The position numbers and the translations under genes are program-made. Source: an uncultured Lachnoanaerobaculum sp. (GTDB lineage: Bacteria; Bacillota; Clostridia; Lachnospirales; Lachnospiraceae). Taken from it: a stretch of 64,000 bases of DNA. Below, piece after piece: positions 9,534 to 18,327 of the stretch. The DNA lies in contig CAMQCZ010000006.1 of the NCBI GenBank assembly GCA_946999385.1, forward strand, positions 6,026 through 70,025, in the 5' to 3' direction. How positions within the stretch are numbered: position 1 is the stretch's first letter; the number at the start of each line of letters is the position of its first letter. The notes under the pieces were generated by a model, which was not told the origin of the DNA, ran no database searches, and saw only the letters and a program-made list of their open reading frames with translations.

Positions 9534-10901
9534 TTATAAAAGCTTTTCAATCTCTTTTATTTGTTCATCTATACAAGAAGAGCTTGGAGCTCCCTTTGTT
9601 TTTCTTTTATTTACGCAATTATATAAATCTATATTCTCATAAATATCCTCTTCAAAAACATCAGATACTTTTTTAAATTCTTCTAATGATAATTCATCTA
9701 AAGACTTATTATTTTTTTCGGCATATAAAACTAAATTACCAATGATTCCATGTGCATCTCTAAATGCCACACCCTTTTTTACAAGATAATCCGCAGCATC
9801 TGTAGCATTTGTAAAACCACCCTTAGCACTTTCAAGCATAATATCTTTATTAAATTTTATACCCTTAAGCATACCATCCATAAGTCTTAAGCAAGCATTA
9901 ACAGTATCAATACTATCAAAACTAAGCTCTTTATCCTCCTGCATATCCTTGTTATATGCAAGTGGCAAACCCTTCATAGTTACCAATAAAGAAAATAAAG
10001 CTGCATATACTCTGCCTGTCTTTCCTCTTATAAGCTCTGCAATATCAGGATTTTTCTTTTGAGGCATAATACTTGATCCTGTAGAATAACTGTCATCTAT
10101 GCTTATAAATCTATATTCATTAGTATTCCAGATAATTATTTCTTCGGACAATCTGGATAAATGCATAGCTATAATAGAAAATGAGGAAAGTAATTCTATC
10201 AAATAATCTCTATCGCTTACACTATCCATACTATTTCTACTTGCACATTCAAAATCTAATAGCTGTGCTACTAATTCCCTGTCTAAAGGATAAGTGGTTC
10301 CTGCAAATGCTCCTGAACCAAGGGGAGAAGTATTCATTCTCTTTCTGCAATCCTTAAGTCTATCTCTATCTCTTAAAAACATCTCCAAATAAGCACCAAA
10401 ATGATGAGCCAAACTTGTTGCCTGTGCCTTTTGCAGATGAGTAAAGCCGGGCATTATAGTTTCTTTATGCTCCTTAACTATATTCAAAATTGTTTTCAAT
10501 AATGAATTTAATAAAACTATATTTTCATCTATAACATCCCTTATATATAGTTTCATATCAAGTGCAACCTGATCATTTCTGCTTCTTCCTGTATGCAGTC
10601 TTTTTCCTGCTAAGCCTATTCTTTGTATCAAATTAGATTCTATAAAAGAATGTATATCCTCACAAGTATCATCGAATTTCAAAACCCCTGCATCTATATC
10701 ATTTTCAATGGTTTCCAATCCCTTTAAAATCGAAGCGGCATCTTCTTTTGTTATTATATTTGTTTTTGCAAGCATTCTCACATGTGCCTTACTTCCTCTA
10801 ATATCCTGCTTATAAAATCTTTTATCAAAGCTTAATGACTCATTAAATTTTTGAACTGAATCATCAGTTTTTTTTGTAAAACGTCCACCCCATAATTTCA
10901 T
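9534..10901 (-). CDS. argH: Argininosuccinate lyase
   Basis: This 455-residue cytoplasmic enzyme cleaves argininosuccinate to arginine and fumarate, the last step of arginine synthesis. It starts MKLWGGRFTKKTDDSVQ, typical of the family, and carries the fumarase/lyase signature GSSIMPQKKNPD with the catalytic serine loop. It also has TGRSRNDQVALD and the HLQKAQ segment with a conserved histidine. The length is normal. It is the last gene of the run starting at 21888, 11 nt after the TPR gene. argG is not in this window. Confidence 0.97.
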   Translation of the reverse strand: MKLWGGRFTKKTDDSVQKFNESLSFDKRFYKQDIRGSKAHVRMLAKTNIITKEDAASILKGLETIENDIDAGVLKFDDTCEDIHSFIESNLIQRIGLAGKRLHTGRSRNDQVALDMKLYIRDVIDENIVLLNSLLKTILNIVKEHKETIMPGFTHLQKAQATSLAHHFGAYLEMFLRDRDRLKDCRKRMNTSPLGSGAFAGTTYPLDRELVAQLLDFECASRNSMDSVSDRDYLIELLSSFSIIAMHLSRLSEEIIIWNTNEYRFISIDDSYSTGSSIMPQKKNPDIAELIRGKTGRVYAALFSLLVTMKGLPLAYNKDMQEDKELSFDSIDTVNACLRLMDGMLKGIKFNKDIMLESAKGGFTNATDAADYLVKKGVAFRDAHGIIGNLVLYAEKNNKSLDELSLEEFKKVSDVFEEDIYENIDLYNCVNKRKTKGAPSSSCIDEQIKEIEKLL

Positions 10902-10912
10902 AATTGTCTTCT

Positions 10913-12217
10913 TTAATATCCTCTCTCAGCTCCTGCTGCCCTTGCCTGCTCCGTATCAGGATAGTTAATAATTATATCACTGAATATTGTATTTGCATCT
11001 TCTATCTTTTGTAATTTTTTCAAAGCCTTTGCTTTATTTAATAAAGCATCTATATTATTTTTATCTAATTTTAAAGATTTATCATAATATATAATGGCAT
11101 TATCATAATCCTTTTTGTCATAAAATGTGTCGGCATGCTTAAGTAAAAGCATCGAACCTCCTGCGTCTACTTTTTCCTTAATTTTATTTAATAATATTGA
11201 TATATCAAAGTCTGTTCCATCGTCTATATTATCTATACTATTAGGATCAAAATCACTATATATATCTGCCAGTCTTGTAAGATCATTTGCATTAAGTGCT
11301 TCCGACATTGCAAGAAGCTTTTGATATTGTGTAGATTTATAATTTATATTTTCCTTACTTGTATTACTCAGCTCTTTTAATGCATCTCTTTCTTTAATTA
11401 CATCATCCAATTTTTTTCCAAGCTTTTCTTTATCTATATTTACAGTATTTAATTTTTCACTGACAACTAACATTTCCTTATTATGAATATTATTAAGTTT
11501 AGTCTTCATTGTAGGTATATATAAAAACATAATAAATGAAGCTCCTATTAATAATCCTATAAAAATATTAATGAAGGTTTGTGTTCCTGAATAAGCTTTA
11601 TATGTACTTGGTATTATAGTATCGCTTATAATATAGCTTGTAGTATCATCATTTGAATTTTTTACTATATTTTTTAAACTTTCATCTGCATATTGTTTGT
11701 ATTTTAAAGCTAAAAAATTATACTTATCAATTTTCAAAATATTTTTCAATACTTTTTTTGCTCTTTTAAAATCTTTCTTTTCAAGGTAAAGTAATGATAA
11801 AAGCAAAGCGGCTTTAATAAATTTAGGATTTGCTTCAACTACCCTTGAAAGACTTAATATAGCAAGATCTTTGTTAAATTCATTGGCATCTATCAAGGCC
11901 TGATTATATCTGAATGTTAAATCTTTGTATAATCGCATTCTATCCGACTTTTTTTGAACCTCATATATATATATATCAGCTATATTGTCATTTTTTTTAA
12001 TATTAATACTAATTACCCATGAAAGCAAAGCTAAAGCAATTTCACCGGTTTCATAGTAAAGCAAGCCTAATAGATTTCTTGCATTTATATTACTTTTATT
12101 ATACTCTAAGGATTTTTTTAAACACATAATTGCCATACAAAGATTTATTTGCTTGGCATAACTAAGACCTGCATTATAATAGGCATTAGAAATTCTTATC
12201 ATTTCTCTTTTTTGCAT
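10913..12217 (-). CDS. Membrane-anchored TPR protein
   Basis: I do not recognise a named family for this 434-residue protein. The N-terminal 190 residues are tandem helix-turn-helix repeats of TPR type (for example NARNLLGLLYYETGEIALALLSW and AALLLSLLYLEKKDFKRAKKVL). One transmembrane segment follows (about 217-236), then a predicted coiled coil and a second TPR block near the C-terminus (residues about 355-415). This suggests a bitopic scaffold with TPR domains on either side of the membrane or a folded-back helical platform. Its ATG overlaps the preceding 58-residue ORF by 32 nt and has an AAGGAG site. No enzymatic motif is visible. Confidence 0.8.
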   Translation of the reverse strand: MQKREMIRISNAYYNAGLSYAKQINLCMAIMCLKKSLEYNKSNINARNLLGLLYYETGEIALALLSWVISINIKKNDNIADIYIYEVQKKSDRMRLYKDLTFRYNQALIDANEFNKDLAILSLSRVVEANPKFIKAALLLSLLYLEKKDFKRAKKVLKNILKIDKYNFLALKYKQYADESLKNIVKNSNDDTTSYIISDTIIPSTYKAYSGTQTFINIFIGLLIGASFIMFLYIPTMKTKLNNIHNKEMLVVSEKLNTVNIDKEKLGKKLDDVIKERDALKELSNTSKENINYKSTQYQKLLAMSEALNANDLTRLADIYSDFDPNSIDNIDDGTDFDISILLNKIKEKVDAGGSMLLLKHADTFYDKKDYDNAIIYYDKSLKLDKNNIDALLNKAKALKKLQKIEDANTIFSDIIINYPDTEQARAAGAERGY

Positions 12218-12362
12218 TATGTTGCTCCTTAGCTTCTTTTCTTAAAATATCAAACAAAATATCTTTAACATCTGTCAAATCTGTTCTTAAAATTTCTTCT
12301 TCAATTTCATCAACATCAAGACTTGGCTTGAATCTCAATAATTCTTCTTCAAAATTCAGCAT
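12186..12362 (-). CDS. Small acidic protein, 58 residues
   Basis: An unannotatable but well-supported small ORF lies between folC and the TPR gene. ATG at 12360-12362 has a perfect AGGAGG five nt upstream. The start overlaps the last codons of folC in another frame (folC stop at 12349-12351), and the end overlaps the TPR gene start by 32 nt, a pattern of translational coupling. The product begins M-L-N-F-E-E-E-L-L, is rich in acidic residues in its first 45 positions and ends basic (KKRNDKNF). It is predicted helical, with no membrane segment. The function is unknown; it may partner the TPR protein that follows. Confidence 0.7.
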   Translation of the reverse strand: MLNFEEELLRFKPSLDVDEIEEEILRTDLTDVKDILFDILRKEAKEQHNAKKRNDKNF

Positions 12363-13641
12363 TTAAGCCTCCTACATTATTATTTTTAATATCAAATATC
12401 TCAGAAAAAATATACAAGGATCCCAAGATAAAAACCATTTCAGTATCTTCTTTTTCATTTTTTATATATTTAAAAGCAGTTTTAATACTATCATATTCTT
12501 TTATTTGTACATTGATAATTTTATTTAAAATATCTTTCATTTTTGATATATCTGCAGCTCTATAATTATTCATTTTTGCCAAATATATTCTCGAAATATA
12601 ACTTTCAATACACTTTAAATTGGAAATCATAGCCTCAATATCCTTATCATCAACAATAGATAAAAGTAATACAGCTTTTTTCTTATTTTGTATACATAAT
12701 CTTCTACAGGTTTTGGAAAATTCTAAAATAGCACCCTCATTGTGTGCCCCATCTATATAAATATCCTTTTCTATTTCCTGCATCCTGCCTTTCCAACGAG
12801 TGTTTAATATACTTTTTATTATATTTTTTAAATCGAATTTTTCTATCAATTTTAAATCATATAATTTTTTCACTGCCAAAATACTCAGCCTTGCATTATT
12901 TATTTTATATTCTATGTTTAATTTTTGCAATTCTTTTTCATAGCTTCCCAATTTTATATATAAATTAAAATCACTCAACCTTTCTACAGCTTTTACTTTT
13001 ATCAATTCAGCATTTTTATATACTTCTTTTCCAACCTCAGCAGTATTATCATCATAAATAAGCTCTATATCAGGTCTTAAAATTCCGGCTTTTTGACTTA
13101 CTATCTCACTTATTGTATTGCCTAAATATTTTTCATGATCCCTGCTTATACTTGTTAATATGCACAAATCCTTTTTTTGTATTGAATTTGTTATATCATA
13201 TAAACCGCCTAAGCCTGTTTCCAAAACAATAAAATCAACCTCATTATCATAAAAATATTTTATTGCCATATAAAATAAAAATTCAAAATATGTGGGAGCA
13301 TAAAAAGTCTTCATTGATAAGTCTTCTGAAAGAGCTTTAATATATAGAGCAATATCGTTAAATTCCAAATCTGAAATTTCTTCCATATTTATCATAATTC
13401 TTTCATTTATTCTAATTAAATGAGGAGATATAAATGTTCCAACCTTATAATTCATATCCTTTAAAATATTACTTATATAAGCACAGGTAGAGCCTTTGCC
13501 ATTTGTTCCTGCAACATGTATAATTCTTACTTTTTTATTTTTTTTCATCTCTATATTTGCCAAGAACTCTCTTACAGCTTTAAGAGAGTTCTTTTTTTTA
13601 GCCCACATAGGAATATTTTCTATATATTCTTTTATATCCAT
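12349..13641 (-). CDS. folC: Folylpolyglutamate/dihydrofolate synthase
   Basis: This 430-residue Mur-ligase-family enzyme adds glutamate to folates (and often to dihydropteroate) using ATP. It shows the P-loop HVAGTNGKGSTCAYIS near residue 45, the folylpolyglutamate signature FISPHLIRINERI, the ETGLGGLYDITN segment, and a C-terminal ligase domain with IDGAHNEGA. The start follows valS after only 1 nt and the gene has its own ribosome-binding site inside valS. Pairing valS-folC is common in Firmicutes. Confidence 0.95.
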   Translation of the reverse strand: MDIKEYIENIPMWAKKKNSLKAVREFLANIEMKKNKKVRIIHVAGTNGKGSTCAYISNILKDMNYKVGTFISPHLIRINERIMINMEEISDLEFNDIALYIKALSEDLSMKTFYAPTYFEFLFYMAIKYFYDNEVDFIVLETGLGGLYDITNSIQKKDLCILTSISRDHEKYLGNTISEIVSQKAGILRPDIELIYDDNTAEVGKEVYKNAELIKVKAVERLSDFNLYIKLGSYEKELQKLNIEYKINNARLSILAVKKLYDLKLIEKFDLKNIIKSILNTRWKGRMQEIEKDIYIDGAHNEGAILEFSKTCRRLCIQNKKKAVLLLSIVDDKDIEAMISNLKCIESYISRIYLAKMNNYRAADISKMKDILNKIINVQIKEYDSIKTAFKYIKNEKEDTEMVFILGSLYIFSEIFDIKNNNVGGLNAEF

Positions 13642-13642
13642 A

Positions 13643-16282
13643 TTATTTCTTCAAATTATCTAATTGTTCTTTCACTTGACTTAACATTTTTTCATATTTT
13701 AACAGCTTATTTTTTTCCTCTTCAATTTTTGAAGCAGGTGCCTTTGATATGAATTTTTCATTACTTAGCATTGAATTTGATCTTTCAAGCTCTTTAAGCA
13801 ACTTTTCTTTTTCTTTTTCCAGTCTTTCAATTTCCTTTTCCATATCTACAAGCTCACTAAGCGGCATTGCTATAATTGCATCTGCAACTACCATAGTCAA
13901 AGCATCTGAAGGTATATCCGAATTGTCAGCTTTTACTATAATTTCAGAAGCATAAGCTAAATTCATAATGAAATTTTTTGAACTTTCATAAATTTCTCTT
14001 ATTTTTTTGTCTTTAGAAATTATAAATACCTTTGCCTTCTTACTAGGTGGCACATTTTTTGTACTACGTAAATTTCTTATACTTCTTATGCTTTCTTTTA
14101 TATGCTCTATGGCATTTAATTCATCAAAAAACTCAAATTCAGGCTTATATATAGGCCAAGAGCTAATCATAATAGATTCTTCTTCCTGATTTAAATTTTT
14201 AAATATTTCCTCGGTAATAAAAGGCATAAAAGGATGCAATAATTTCAGACCTGTACTTAAAACCTTACTAATCGTCCATAAAGCAATATTCCTTGTTCTG
14301 TCTTGCTTGTTCCAAAGTCTAGGTTTTAGCATTTCTATATACCAATCACAAAGCTCTTCCCATAAAAAGTCATATACCTTTGAGAGAGCTATTCCAAGCT
14401 CAAATCTTTCTAAATTATCTGTAAGCTCTTTTACAAGACTATTTAATTTTGTTAATATCCATTTATCAGCTATTGTAAGCTCTGAAAGTTTTGCATTTTT
14501 AAATTCTTCATTGTCTATATTCATTAAAATAAATCTTGAAGCATTCCAAATTTTATTTGCAAAATTACGACTTGACTCAACACGTTCCCAATAAAATCTC
14601 ATATCATTTCCCGGTGCATTTCCGGTCATAAGTGTCATTCTAAGTGCATCGGCTCCATATTTCTCAATAACCTCTAAAGGATCTATACCATTTCCTAAAG
14701 ATTTTGACATTTTTCTACCTTGATCATCACGAACAAGTCCATGTATTAAAACTGTATTAAATGGTGCCTTTCCTGTTTGCTCATAAGCTGAAAATACCAT
14801 ACGAATTACCCAAAAGAATATTATATCATAGCCTGTTACTAGGACATTTGTAGGATAAAAATATTCAAGCTCTTCTGTTTTTTGTGGCCAACCCAAGGTT
14901 GAAAAAGGCCATAGTGCTGATGAAAACCAAGTATCAAGTGTATCATTATCTTGTGTCAGGCTTGTATTTTTACAATATTTACAATACTTAGGTAAAATTC
15001 TTGATACATTTTCTTTTTTACATTTATCACAATAATATACAGGTATCCTATGACCCCACCACAGTTGCCTTGAAATGCACCAATCCTTAATATCCTCAAG
15101 CCAATGAAGATATGTTTTTGTATAAGACTCAGGAACAAATTTTAACTCTCCGGAAGATATTGCCTTTATTGCAGGCTTAGCAAGTTCCTTCATACTTACA
15201 AACCATTGCAATTTAATCAGTGGCTCTATTACAGTTTTGCATCTATCATGTACTCCAACATTATGTATATGTGGAACAACCTTTACTAAAAGCCCTTCCC
15301 TTTGCAAATCCTCTACTATCAATTTTCTTGCTTCATATCTGTCCAATTTATCATATTTTGAGCCCTCAAAGCTTATAGTAGCATCATCATTTATTATATT
15401 GATTTCTTGTAAATTATGTCGCTTTCCAACTAAAAAATCATTAGGATCATGTGCTGGCGTTATTTTAACACACCCTGTTCCAAATTCCTTATCTACATAT
15501 TCATCTGCAACAATAGGAATTAACCTTTTAACTAGTGGCAAAATTAAATTTTTACCTACCAAGTGCTTATATCTTTCATCTTCAGGATTTACGGCAACGG
15601 CAGTATCTCCCAACAAGGTTTCAGGTCTTGTAGTAGCAATCTCAACAAAACCGCTTCCATCCTCCAACGGATAATTTATATGCCAAAAGCATCCTTCTTT
15701 TTCTATATGCTCAACCTCAGCATCGCTTATACTCGTTTTACAAACCGGACACCAATTAATAATTCGTGGCCCTTTATAAATATAGCCTTTTTCATATAAT
15801 TTTACAAAAACCTCACTTACAGCCTCAGAGCACTCTTTATCCATTGTGAATCTTTCTCTATCCCAATCTGCACTTGAGCCCAGTTTATGTAATTGATTTA
15901 TAATACTACTTCCATATTCTTCTTTCCATTGCCAAGCTTTTTCTAAAAACTTTTCACGCCCCAAATCATTTTTATCTATACCTTCAGACTTTAATTTTTC
16001 TATTACCTTCACCTCTGTAGCAATAGCGGCATGATCCGTTCCCGGTTGCCAAAGTGCTTCAAAGCCTTGCATTCTTTTAAATCTTATCAATATATCCTGC
16101 ATAGTATTATCAAGAGCATGTCCCATATGAAGCTTACCTGTTATATTTGGCGGAGGCATAACGATAGTAAATGGTTTCTTATCTTTATTTACTTTAGCAT
16201 GAAAATATTTATTGTCTAACCAATTTTGATAAATTCTATCCTCAATTTCAGAAGGATTATACACTTTTTCCAAATTCTTCAT
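13643..16282 (-). CDS. valS: Valyl-tRNA synthetase
   Basis: This 879-residue class I synthetase charges tRNA-Val. It has the HIGH-type motif PPPNITGKLHMGHALDNT near residue 45, the editing domain (ATTRPETLLGDTAVAVNPED), the KMSKS loop RKMSKSLGNGIDP near residue 520, and a C-terminal coiled coil (about 810-878, repeated E/K heptads) that binds tRNA. A zinc-type cysteine pair occurs in CPVCKTSISDAEVEH. The length is normal. No T-box leader lies upstream; the gene is fed by the upstream Hsp70-like operon with a 12-nt gap. Confidence 0.97.
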   Translation of the reverse strand: MKNLEKVYNPSEIEDRIYQNWLDNKYFHAKVNKDKKPFTIVMPPPNITGKLHMGHALDNTMQDILIRFKRMQGFEALWQPGTDHAAIATEVKVIEKLKSEGIDKNDLGREKFLEKAWQWKEEYGSSIINQLHKLGSSADWDRERFTMDKECSEAVSEVFVKLYEKGYIYKGPRIINWCPVCKTSISDAEVEHIEKEGCFWHINYPLEDGSGFVEIATTRPETLLGDTAVAVNPEDERYKHLVGKNLILPLVKRLIPIVADEYVDKEFGTGCVKITPAHDPNDFLVGKRHNLQEINIINDDATISFEGSKYDKLDRYEARKLIVEDLQREGLLVKVVPHIHNVGVHDRCKTVIEPLIKLQWFVSMKELAKPAIKAISSGELKFVPESYTKTYLHWLEDIKDWCISRQLWWGHRIPVYYCDKCKKENVSRILPKYCKYCKNTSLTQDNDTLDTWFSSALWPFSTLGWPQKTEELEYFYPTNVLVTGYDIIFFWVIRMVFSAYEQTGKAPFNTVLIHGLVRDDQGRKMSKSLGNGIDPLEVIEKYGADALRMTLMTGNAPGNDMRFYWERVESSRNFANKIWNASRFILMNIDNEEFKNAKLSELTIADKWILTKLNSLVKELTDNLERFELGIALSKVYDFLWEELCDWYIEMLKPRLWNKQDRTRNIALWTISKVLSTGLKLLHPFMPFITEEIFKNLNQEEESIMISSWPIYKPEFEFFDELNAIEHIKESIRSIRNLRSTKNVPPSKKAKVFIISKDKKIREIYESSKNFIMNLAYASEIIVKADNSDIPSDALTMVVADAIIAMPLSELVDMEKEIERLEKEKEKLLKELERSNSMLSNEKFISKAPASKIEEEKNKLLKYEKMLSQVKEQLDNLKK

Positions 16283-16294
16283 TATATTACTCCT

Positions 16295-17101
16295 TTAAGT
16301 TATAGCTCTATATTCCTGTCTTATATCAAAAATTTTTTGCTTTAATAAATTAGCTCTTTTTATACTATCATAATTAAATATTGATTTTAAATTTTCTATT
16401 TCTTTTGAAGCTAAAATTTCCTGTCTTTGATTGTCGAACTCTTTTTCCCATTCAAGCCTTTCTTTTTCACTAATCAAAGAATCCACCTCTTCTATAGCTT
16501 CTACTCCCAGTTTTTCTAAATATACCAAGTATTTTAATATTCTTTTATCCTGTATACATTCATAAGCATATCTATAATTTAAATATGCCTTATTGAAATA
16601 AAAAATTTTTGAATAAGCTGCAGCTAAATTATTATATATACTCCCGATAAATTTTATATTTTTAACATCCGGCTTTTCCAAAGATAATATTCTTTCATAT
16701 AGTTCTATTGCTTTTGAATATTTTCTAAGCTCAAAATTATAATCCGCCTTACATTTTTCAAATTCATATTTAGATAAAGCTCTTAAATTTTCAATCTTTT
16801 TTTTATATTTTGCTATTTCATTTTTAGTATAAAACTCTGATGCATCTAAAATATAATATAATATATCATCATTTAAACGATTTTCTCTATAAATCTTTAG
16901 AATCCAGTTTTTTAAATTAATTAGTTCCAGTGATTCTGAAATAAATTTAAAAAGATTATCATTAATAAGATTATCCATAGCAAGAATAGGATGAGTATAT
17001 ATAAGATATGCAAGCTCCTCTATTGAATATATATTTATATCCAAGCTCTCAATATATAAAGGCTCCTTCACCTGCTTTTTATTACAAATTATTACTCCCA
17101 T
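16295..17101 (-). CDS. Helical-repeat (TPR-like) protein of the Hsp70-like trio
   Basis: I do not recognise this 268-residue protein by name. After about 30 residues of possible beta structure (LYIESLDINIYSIEELAYLIYTHP) it is almost all helix, with a TPR-like pair around residues 120-190 (ELRKYSKAIELYERILSLE and NNLAAAYSKIFYFNKAYLNYRYAYE) and a charged C-terminal helix. No signal peptide or transmembrane segment is visible. Its start overlaps the end of the Hsp70-like gene by 10 nt, so the two are coupled. I infer a cytoplasmic adaptor for the ATPase encoded just before it. Confidence 0.75.
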   Translation of the reverse strand: MGVIICNKKQVKEPLYIESLDINIYSIEELAYLIYTHPILAMDNLINDNLFKFISESLELINLKNWILKIYRENRLNDDILYYILDASEFYTKNEIAKYKKKIENLRALSKYEFEKCKADYNFELRKYSKAIELYERILSLEKPDVKNIKFIGSIYNNLAAAYSKIFYFNKAYLNYRYAYECIQDKRILKYLVYLEKLGVEAIEEVDSLISEKERLEWEKEFDNQRQEILASKEIENLKSIFNYDSIKRANLLKQKIFDIRQEYRAIT

Positions 17102-18318
17102 AAATCAACCTCTTGCATAAAGCCTGCATCAGTTTTTGGATAAAAATCTCCAAAGCCTGCATCACTGATATCTAAAACCATTGTTCTTGCATCCTTAAAT
17201 TTTGTTTTTACATCTATTCTTTTAGTTTTATTAGGTCTATCCTTCAAAAAATCCAATTTTATTTTCACGATTTTTTTCCTTTTTTGCTCTATCGGTAACA
17301 AGGAAATTTCCAATTCATCTACAGAATCAGGTATAATTCGTAATTCACTATCTAAATCATACCACCTATCTCCGGCTTTAAATAAATTAAATTCCATGGC
17401 TTCATGCTCTTTTTCAACATTAATGCCTATACTGGTATCAAGTCTTCCATCACAAATACAGGTTATATTAAATAAATCTTTTTTATTAGATAATTCTAGG
17501 GCTTTTACACTTGCACCTACAGCAAATATATCTCCTTCAAAATAAACTCTTCTTTTCTCGCATAAAAGTGCTAAAAAATCCTTTGCCCAATCCAATTTTT
17601 CAAAGCCCTTTCCGGTTAAAATTATAGATGAGAATCTCTTTTTATCTATTAATTTTTTAGCAGTATCAGTCAAAATCTTATCTACCAGCTTTGCTCCTGC
17701 CTTATTATTTAATAAATCAATATTTATAGACTCTTCCATTTTTTTTGATTCTGCATAAACAATGCTTGTTCTGCTAAGTCTCTTTATTTTAAGCTCATAA
17801 TAAACAAAGTTCTGATTTGATAAATCAAATAAAGCAACTCTGTTATTCCAAATTTCTTTATCTTTACTTAATGTATAATAAATAAAAGCCTCAGCCCTAC
17901 TTATAACTAATATATTAGCTTTTAAATATCCCAAATTATTCAAGCATTTAACTATTTTTTCTACTAAGGAGCTTTTTATATATGGTATACTGACTACTAT
18001 CTTATCGGGATATGAATTGGCATCTCTTAAGCTTTTATCAATCAATATAGATAAATATATTTGTAACAAATCAATACCATAATATTTGATATCTTCAATA
18101 ATTACAAATTGATCCTTATCTGTCATACTTAATAATTTATCATATATATAGCCTGATCCGGAAAGCAAGCTTTCATAAGCTTCTTCTCCAACAAGCCAAT
18201 TATCGGTATTTTTATCTTTACATATGGTACTAGGATATTTATAAATTTTTGTATCATTATAATAAACAAGCGTCGTATTTATATCGCTAATATCAATCCC
18301 TAAAACCTTGGTCATCAC
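17092..18318 (-). CDS. Hsp70/actin-fold ATPase-like protein
   Basis: This 408-residue cytoplasmic protein has the order of motifs of the Hsp70/actin ATPase fold. The first phosphate loop is VLGIDISDINTTLVYY (residues about 5-20), with SD in place of the usual FGT/LGT. It is followed by a KIVVSIPY strand, the AEAFIYYTLSKD helix, a second phosphate-type strand VALFDLSNQNFVYYEL, and an adenosine-type motif SSIILTGKGFEKLDWAKDFL, then FAVGASVKALEL. About 110 C-terminal residues form a beta-rich domain unlike the Hsp70 substrate-binding lid. I recall a Clostridia family called DUF5716 that may be this one, but cannot confirm it. The start is 9 nt after the large neighbour's stop. Confidence 0.75.
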   Translation of the reverse strand: MMTKVLGIDISDINTTLVYYNDTKIYKYPSTICKDKNTDNWLVGEEAYESLLSGSGYIYDKLLSMTDKDQFVIIEDIKYYGIDLLQIYLSILIDKSLRDANSYPDKIVVSIPYIKSSLVEKIVKCLNNLGYLKANILVISRAEAFIYYTLSKDKEIWNNRVALFDLSNQNFVYYELKIKRLSRTSIVYAESKKMEESINIDLLNNKAGAKLVDKILTDTAKKLIDKKRFSSIILTGKGFEKLDWAKDFLALLCEKRRVYFEGDIFAVGASVKALELSNKKDLFNITCICDGRLDTSIGINVEKEHEAMEFNLFKAGDRWYDLDSELRIIPDSVDELEISLLPIEQKRKKIVKIKLDFLKDRPNKTKRIDVKTKFKDARTMVLDISDAGFGDFYPKTDAGFMQEVDLWE

Positions 18319-18327
18319 GAAACCTCT

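Noticed and set aside
15237..15674. 145-codon ORF antisense to valS
   Set aside because: It is the complementary-frame shadow of a conserved synthetase, without a ribosome-binding site or promoter.
16283..16294. T-box leader for valS
   Set aside because: Only 12 nt separate valS from the upstream gene, so there is no room; valS must be expressed from the upstream promoter.
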